Shown here: positions 7,248 through 11,192 of the stretch, in pieces
Layout: each line of letters starts with the position of its first letter
How positions within the stretch are numbered: the first letter of the stretch is position 1
From: Planctomycetaceae bacterium
GTDB taxonomy: Bacteria > Planctomycetota > Planctomycetia > Planctomycetales > Planctomycetaceae
DNA: 11,192 nt
Assembly (NCBI GenBank): GCA_003445035.1
Contig: DLVV01000355.1
Span: 1,028-12,219 of the forward strand
Direction of reading: 5' to 3'
Program-made: the position numbers and the translations under genes
Notes under the pieces: generated by a model
Seen by the model: only the letters and a program-made list of their open reading frames with translations
What the model was told of the DNA's origin: nothing
Database searches by the model: none

Positions 7248-7276
7248 TTGACGACCGTCACCACCGGGGACATAGT
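7248..7276 (+). promoter_or_regulatory. Sigma-70-type promoter of the glycosidase-like gene
   Basis: TTGACG (7248-7253, five of six consensus) and CATAGT (7271-7276, four of six) are separated by the ideal 17 bases. Transcription would start near 7283, leaving a leader of about 37 bases with AGGAG before ATG 7320. This is the best promoter match in the window. Confidence 0.5.
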
Positions 7277-7307
7277 GCCTTCCGCCTCAGATCGAACGAG
7301 CCGTGAC

Positions 7308-7312
7308 AGGAG
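7308..7312 (+). promoter_or_regulatory. Ribosome binding site fixing the start at 7320
   Basis: AGGAG ends 7 bases before ATG 7320. The frame is open back to at least 7146, so this site, together with the signal peptide that begins at 7320, decides the start. Confidence 0.75.
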
Positions 7313-7319
7313 TCTGCAC

Positions 7320-9359
7320 ATGATCGGCAAGGCACTTCGCCGAAAGAACGTCCTGGTGATGGCGGTGTTGATGGTCCTGGCCGGGGCACCGGCTTTTGCG
7401 ACGATCCTGCTTTTCGAGAACGTCGGGTTGCCGATGTCCCGGGAACTGCAGGGCCTGCAATCGGTCAAGGGCTATGGCGACCGTGTCACGGGTGTCAACA
7501 GTGGCGGATTCAACGAGTCCTTCGCCAAGGGCAACGGCTGGACACCGAATGTCGTGGTGGAGTTTTCCGCAGGGAATGATCTGAAGACGGTCAGCACCTG
7601 GCGTGACAAATGGGACGGCGGGGACGGCGCCAACTACCTGCTGGATGGCGACACGGCCGAACCGTACTTCTACTGGTACCGCTTCACGCCGGGCCGGGGT
7701 TTCGGGGTTGTCGTCAATTCGCTGGACCTGGATGCCGCCGGCGAGGCCACCAACCGGATCGACTGGAAGATTTTCGCCGACTCGAAGATCGGCAAGGTCC
7801 TGGCCAGTGGCTCCACCGGCCGATTTTCCGGGGACAGGACGAAGCTCGACCTCGGGATGCGGAAGCCGTATCACGGCGTGGTGATCCTGGAACTTGCCCA
7901 CACCGGCGGTCGAACGTCGCTGGCCGTGGACAACCTGGATTTTGACGAGGTGCCGGCCAGGCCGGGCAGCGGAATCGTCGAGGTGGGGCACCGGAAACAG
8001 TTGCTGGTGGACAACCACGTCATTGCCGAGATGTCCAACCTCAAGCGGGAACTCGGCCGCGTCACCAAGCTCAACGGCGGCAAGCCGGTTCTGGTTCGTG
8101 ATCAGCCCTGGGAGCGGTCGTGCACGTATTACGGCACGGCCCTGCACGATGGTGAAAAGTTCCAGATGTGGTACCGGGCAAGTCTCGAGCCGTTTGCGCT
8201 GGGGTATGCCGTTTCCCGCGATGGTCGAAACTGGGTCAAGCCGAAGCTGGGCCTGGTGGAGTTCGGAGGGACGAAACAGAACAACATCATCGACGTCGAC
8301 CTGGGCCTGGCCTACGCCTTCAGCTGTTTCATCGATCCCCACGAAACCGATCCGGCGCACCGCTACAAGTGCTGCTGGGGGCACCCTCGCAAGATCCGTG
8401 CCTGCCTGGGCTACTCGGCCGACGGCCTTCGCTGGACGCCCTACAACAACGGCGAACCGGTCACCGGCCGTGCGGCTGATACGCACAGCCAACTGATGTG
8501 GGACGAGGACGCAAAGATCTACCGGCTGTTCACACGGACCGACTACCAGCGATTTCTGAGGGCCGAGATGGAAGTCCGCGGCCACCGCGGCATGACCAAC
8601 CCCGACCTGAAGCGGAATCCGACCGACTGGAAACTCGGCCGGCACTGGTACTTCAACCGCGAGCCGAAGGAATACCGCCGTCGCCAGGTCTATAGCATGT
8701 CCGACTGGATGTACCACGGTGTCCATTTCGCCCTGATCAGCGGATTCGATTTTCCGCAGGATCACAGCGAGGGGCCGCGGGATCTTCAGAAGCGGCACGA
8801 GCGTGACGTGCTGAACTTTTACATCGCCACCAGTCGCGACGCCGAAAACTGGGACTTCCGCTGGGTCGACACCGGTCAACCGCTGGTACCACGAGGGCCG
8901 GCCGGCAGTTTCGACAAGGACATGGTCATTCCCCCCTCGAACATCATCACCCACAACGACCGACACTGGATTTACTACTCGGGCTCGAACGAACGGCACG
9001 GGATGCCCAGGCACGACGAAGCCATCGGAGCGGCGACGCTGCGGCTCGACGGCTTTGTGTGCCTGGCGGCAAGCAGCAGGCCGGGGACAGTTGTCACGCG
9101 GCCGTTCCGGCTCGTCGGGGACAGGCTGCTGGTCAACGTCCAGGGCGCGCGGTTCCGAGTGGAAGTGCTCAACCGGAAAGGGGAGCCGATTCCCGGGTTC
9201 TCAGGTGAGCAGTCGACCCGTTATCGCGGCGTGGACGAGCTTCGGTTGTTGCCCACGTGGAAGAACCCGGCCGGGTTGTCGGCGTTGAAAGGCCGGGTGG
9301 TCCGGCTGAAATTCCACCTGCAGAATGCGCGGCTTTATTCGTTCCACGTCCCGAAATGA
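7320..9359 (+). CDS. Secreted glycosidase-like protein (GH32/GH43-type propeller) with PEP-CTERM-type N-terminal domain
   Basis: A 679-residue secreted protein. Residues 1-27 form a signal peptide (RRK, hydrophobic core, APAFA before T). Residues ~29-210 resemble the exported domain usual in PEP-CTERM proteins: GYGDRVTGVNSGGF (51-64), GNGWTPNVVVEF (71-82), and the closing VDNLDFDEV (203-211). A short linker (PARPGSG) leads to a five-bladed-propeller module of the GH32/GH43 superfamily type seen often in planctomycetes: QLLVDNHVI (227-235), KPVLVRDQPWE (255-265), YGTALHDGEKFQMWYRA (271-287), LGYAVSRDGRNW (294-305), THSQLMWDEDAKIYRLF (388-404), and HWIYYSGSNERHG (549-561). A beta-sandwich tail follows (590-679; RFRVEVLNRKGEPIPGF, then LSALKGRVVRLKFHL). 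It probably acts on or binds an extracellular glycan; catalytic acids were not assigned with confidence. There is no C-terminal PEP motif. Its own promoter precedes it, and it converges with the HAD gene (59-base gap, no strong terminator). Confidence 0.88.
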   Translation: MIGKALRRKNVLVMAVLMVLAGAPAFATILLFENVGLPMSRELQGLQSVKGYGDRVTGVNSGGFNESFAKGNGWTPNVVVEFSAGNDLKTVSTWRDKWDGGDGANYLLDGDTAEPYFYWYRFTPGRGFGVVVNSLDLDAAGEATNRIDWKIFADSKIGKVLASGSTGRFSGDRTKLDLGMRKPYHGVVILELAHTGGRTSLAVDNLDFDEVPARPGSGIVEVGHRKQLLVDNHVIAEMSNLKRELGRVTKLNGGKPVLVRDQPWERSCTYYGTALHDGEKFQMWYRASLEPFALGYAVSRDGRNWVKPKLGLVEFGGTKQNNIIDVDLGLAYAFSCFIDPHETDPAHRYKCCWGHPRKIRACLGYSADGLRWTPYNNGEPVTGRAADTHSQLMWDEDAKIYRLFTRTDYQRFLRAEMEVRGHRGMTNPDLKRNPTDWKLGRHWYFNREPKEYRRRQVYSMSDWMYHGVHFALISGFDFPQDHSEGPRDLQKRHERDVLNFYIATSRDAENWDFRWVDTGQPLVPRGPAGSFDKDMVIPPSNIITHNDRHWIYYSGSNERHGMPRHDEAIGAATLRLDGFVCLAASSRPGTVVTRPFRLVGDRLLVNVQGARFRVEVLNRKGEPIPGFSGEQSTRYRGVDELRLLPTWKNPAGLSALKGRVVRLKFHLQNARLYSFHVPK

Positions 9360-9418
9360 CCGCCGGTCATAAGCCGGTGAGAGCCCATCCATCTTCTCGA
9401 AGCGGGCTGTTGATTCGA

Positions 9419-10426
9419 TCAGCGTTTTGACTGAAACGGGTAGACGATCTTCCAGTCCCGTTTCATGTCGACCACGAGCCACTTTCGCTTGATCGCCTCA
9501 TCGAGCGCCTTGTCGAGGTGGCCGATGTTTGCCTTGCGGTCATACGACCATTCGCGTTTCCGGTCGGTGTGACGCACGATCAGTGCGAGCCGTTTTCCGT
9601 CTGCCGCGGTGGCCCATTGCAGCATCTGGAGATCGCCGTCGGAGTTTCCGAAAGCGGCGATCGGTCTTCGACCGATGACCTTGCGGATGCTGATCGGCTT
9701 GCCCTCGGCGTTGTTGAAGAACTCGAACTCCGGCAAGCGAAGCAACGCCGGTTTTCCGTCTCGCTTGACCAGCTTGGTCTTGAGCCGGCTGCCGATGATC
9801 TGCTCGGGAGGAATTCCGTAGATCTTTGTCGCCCACACTCGCATGAATTCGATGTCTCCGCCGGAAACGATATAGATCTTGAACTTGTTGGCCCGGAGGT
9901 AGCCGAGCAGTTCGAGCATCGGCTGGAAAACCAGGTCGGTGTAGGGCCTGTCGAAGCGAGGGTGCCGGGCGACGGACAGCCACGTCGAGACTTTCGCCCG
10001 AAATTCGTGGACGGTCATGTCGCCATGCGTTGTCGATATCAGTGTCAGAAGATCGGCCCCGTTGATGTTCGTCAGTCTCTTGAGATCGTTCTCCAGGGCG
10101 GCCTGGAACGGCTGTCGAGTGCGCAGTTCCGGGTGCTTGACGACCAGTTGGCTGGTGAGATCCACGGCGAACTGAACCGGGAAGTAGATCGGATATTCCG
10201 ACCACAGTGTTCCGTCATTGTCGAACGTGGCGATTCGTTCGGCTACCGGCACGTGCCACCGGCTCTCTTTGCTGGTCACTGACGCGACAAAATCGACAAT
10301 CCGCTGCTTGCTGGTCCCGTCGTTCCAGGAGGGGAGCGGGTCGGAAGCGACCGCTGTTGAAATCGAAATCGCGCAGACAACAGCGGCCAGCAGCCGACGG
10401 CGGCAGTCGGTTTCAGCACGGTGCAC
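9419..10426 (-). CDS. Exported HAD-superfamily phosphatase-like hydrolase (GTG start)
   Basis: A 335-residue product from GTG 10426. An in-frame ATG at 10471 exists, but GTG is preferred: GAGGAG lies 9 bases before it, the N-terminus becomes a compact signal peptide (RRRLLAAVVCAISIST, cleavage near AVA/SD at 25-28), and the likely promoter -10 covers 10471. HAD motifs are in order: I, FDNDGTLW (68-75, nucleophile D69 and acid/base D71); II, IVSGGD (186-191, S188); III, K249; IV, GNSDGDLQM (260-268, D263 and D265). Between I and II lies a helical cap (~80-180). The layout resembles phosphoserine-phosphatase-type HADs, so a phosphate monoester is the likely substrate, hydrolysed in the periplasm or outside the cell. 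The natural substrate is not readable. It diverges from the last gene, with a 225-base shared upstream region. Confidence 0.88.
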   Translation of the reverse strand: MHRAETDCRRRLLAAVVCAISISTAVASDPLPSWNDGTSKQRIVDFVASVTSKESRWHVPVAERIATFDNDGTLWSEYPIYFPVQFAVDLTSQLVVKHPELRTRQPFQAALENDLKRLTNINGADLLTLISTTHGDMTVHEFRAKVSTWLSVARHPRFDRPYTDLVFQPMLELLGYLRANKFKIYIVSGGDIEFMRVWATKIYGIPPEQIIGSRLKTKLVKRDGKPALLRLPEFEFFNNAEGKPISIRKVIGRRPIAAFGNSDGDLQMLQWATAADGKRLALIVRHTDRKREWSYDRKANIGHLDKALDEAIKRKWLVVDMKRDWKIVYPFQSKR

Positions 10427-10435
10427 CGGGACGGT

Positions 10436-10441
10436 CTCCTC
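10436..10441 (-). promoter_or_regulatory. Ribosome binding site deciding the GTG start
   Basis: On the minus strand GAGGAG ends 9 bases before GTG 10426. No comparable site precedes the alternative ATG at 10471. Confidence 0.65.
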
Positions 10442-10469
10442 ACAAACAGGATCTTCAGGCCACCGTGCC

Positions 10470-10498
10470 ACCCTAGCAACGGATCAGAGACGGATCAA
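10470..10498 (-). promoter_or_regulatory. Candidate promoter of the HAD gene
   Basis: Read on the minus strand, TTGATC (10498-10493, four of six) and TAGGGT (10475-10470, three of six including the conserved first, second and last positions) are 17 bases apart. Transcription would start near 10463, about 37 bases before GTG 10426, the same leader length as the glycosidase-like gene. The -35 falls on one copy of an 8-base direct repeat. Confidence 0.35.
10479..10497. repeat. Two 8-base direct repeats one helical turn apart
   Basis: ACGGATCA occurs at 10479-10486 and again at 10490-10497, an 11-base period that would place both copies on the same DNA face. One overlaps the predicted -35 of the HAD promoter and the other its spacer, so they could bind a repressor. 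No matching regulator is encoded in the window. Confidence 0.3.
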
Positions 10499-10535
10499 AA
10501 CAGCTCCCACTTCGACTGCCGGACCTCGCATGGTC

Positions 10536-10564
10536 GTGTCACCAGTCACACCGGATGTTAGATT
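10536..10564 (+). promoter_or_regulatory. Candidate promoter of the last gene
   Basis: GTGTCA (10536-10541) and TAGATT (10559-10564) each match four of six consensus bases with a 17-base spacer. The start would be near 10571, giving a leader of about 81 bases to TTG 10652, or about 33 bases if ATG 10604 is used. Confidence 0.3.
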
Positions 10565-10639
10565 GGCCGTTGGTGACGGCTCGTCGGCACCGGAAGATTC
10601 TCGATGGGGTTCATCCTGCATCTTGGACTGGAAATCCAT

Positions 10640-10643
10640 GGAG
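10640..10643 (+). promoter_or_regulatory. Ribosome binding site deciding the TTG start
   Basis: GGAG ends 8 bases before TTG 10652, a good spacing. The competing ATG 10604 has only GGAAG (10592-10596) 7 bases upstream. Confidence 0.5.
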
Positions 10644-10651
10644 CTTGTTTC

Positions 10652-11192
10652 TTGAGACGACTCAACAGAAGACTGCTGCCGGTTGTCGTTGTGATGACCC
10701 TGGCAGGGACGGCGGTTGCCCAGGACGCGGGAAAGACGGCGTCGTCTGAGACATTCTGGGTGACGGCCGACAAATTGATGCCGGCGTGGGGGTTCTATCC
10801 GTTGCAGGCGACTTATGGAGGCACGCGGCCATTGGGGAAGCACTCCGCCTGGTGTTCGGTCGGCAATTCGGGGCGGCTGACGTGGATTGCCAGGTTTCCC
10901 CGCCAGGCCGAGTACCACGTCTGGGTTCGGAATTACGGTGGCTACGGAACGGTGGCCGTGTCGGTGGATGACCGTCCGTTGGCGGGGGGACGCGGGGGCA
11001 GTGGTGGTGGACGATACGTCTGGCGTCACTCGGGCAAGATCTCGGTTGCCGCCGGCACGCATCACGTCGATCTCGACGTGGACAAGGGCATGTTTGATGC
11101 CGTGGCCTTCACCACCGACGCACAACTGGTTCCGGGCAGGGACAAGTTGCCCGATCCGGTTGCCACCGCTCGCCTGCGGGCACCACGGGTCT
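10652..11192 (+). CDS. Exported protein with golvesin/CBM-like N-terminal domain (3' partial, TTG start)
   Basis: The frame stays open from the TTG to the window end, giving 180 residues with no stop. From TTG 10652 the protein starts with RRLNRR, then LLPVVVVMTLAGT and AVA before QD: a textbook signal peptide cleaved near residue 23. ATG 10604 is an in-frame alternative but adds 16 mostly hydrophobic residues in front of the basic region, which suits a signal peptide less well. Residues ~34-160 resemble the golvesin/xanthan-lyase C-terminal-like carbohydrate-binding domain that opens many planctomycete secreted enzymes: RLTWIARFPRQAEYHVWVR (75-93), VAVSVDDRPL (101-110), YVWRHSGKISVAAGTHHVDL (122-141) and FDAVAFTTD (148-156). 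In relatives this domain is often followed by an FAD-dependent oxidoreductase or hydrolase, but the downstream part lies outside the window, so the activity is unknown. Confidence 0.8.
   Translation, partial: MRRLNRRLLPVVVVMTLAGTAVAQDAGKTASSETFWVTADKLMPAWGFYPLQATYGGTRPLGKHSAWCSVGNSGRLTWIARFPRQAEYHVWVRNYGGYGTVAVSVDDRPLAGGRGGSGGGRYVWRHSGKISVAAGTHHVDLDVDKGMFDAVAFTTDAQLVPGRDKLPDPVATARLRAPRV

Noticed and set aside
7287..9014. A 575-codon open frame on the minus strand
   Set aside because: It lies entirely opposite the glycosidase-like gene and shows no signal peptide, domain or ribosome site. The plus-strand gene has a promoter, ribosome site and family motifs.
9360..9418. A possible bidirectional terminator between the glycosidase-like and HAD genes
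   Set aside because: Only 4-5 bp stems were found (CCGG/CCGG and AGCCC/GGGCT), with no T-run on either strand.
10566..10580. A 5-bp hairpin (GCCGT/ACGGC) in the leader of the last gene
   Set aside because: The stem is too short, with no relation to the ribosome site or a T-run, so it is indistinguishable from chance.
10484..11125. A 213-codon minus-strand frame
   Set aside because: It is antisense to the last gene, which has a signal peptide and a recognisable binding domain on the plus strand.

Overview
The window looks like an ordinary stretch of a GC-rich bacterial chromosome, most likely from Planctomycetota; the Verrucomicrobiota/Lentisphaerota neighbourhood is the alternative. That placement is inferred from the gene content: a VCBS/FG-GAP repeat tail, several large secreted beta-rich proteins, a planctomycete-style five-bladed-propeller glycosidase-like protein, a phytanoyl-CoA dioxygenase family enzyme, a membrane-fused spermidine-synthase-like protein, and a secreted protein with a golvesin/CBM-like N-terminal domain. 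I saw no rRNA, tRNA, CRISPR array, insertion sequence, integrase or phage gene.

Layout. Positions 1-84 hold the last 27 codons of a VCBS/FG-GAP repeat protein. Three plus-strand genes follow in close order: an exported beta-propeller protein (166-1716), an exported protein made of two copies of one ~225-residue module (1772-3229), and a cytosolic NADPH:F420-reductase-like oxidoreductase (3237-3854). A minus-strand phytanoyl-CoA dioxygenase family gene (3923-4666) converges on them. A 338-base divergent gap (4667-5004) separates it from a plus-strand polytopic spermidine-synthase-like gene (5005-7188). Next comes a secreted glycosidase-like gene (7320-9359) with its own good sigma-70-type promoter. 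A minus-strand exported HAD-family phosphatase (GTG start, 9419-10426) converges on it. Finally, a plus-strand exported protein begins at a TTG codon (10652) and runs off the window.

How the genes relate. Five of the nine genes begin with an export signal, and the incomplete first one probably encodes a secreted protein too. Four carry carbohydrate-binding, propeller or jelly-roll-like architecture, so the locus is largely extracytoplasmic and probably serves polysaccharide or surface functions, which is an inference. The intracellular enzymes (F420-reductase-like and 2-oxoglutarate dioxygenase) show no clear pathway link to the secreted ones.

Most interesting signals. (1) The DNA upstream of the dioxygenase gene could fold, on its mRNA strand, into a long imperfect hairpin followed by two mutually exclusive short hairpins, one of which buries the Shine-Dalgarno sequence. 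(2) An internal duplication makes up almost all of the 485-residue exported protein. (3) The glycosidase-like protein carries an N-terminal domain typical of PEP-CTERM proteins, joined to the enzyme exactly where the sorting motif would be expected. (4) The last gene is easily missed because of its TTG start and lack of a stop in the window. No gene set here forms an obvious new defence or mobile system.
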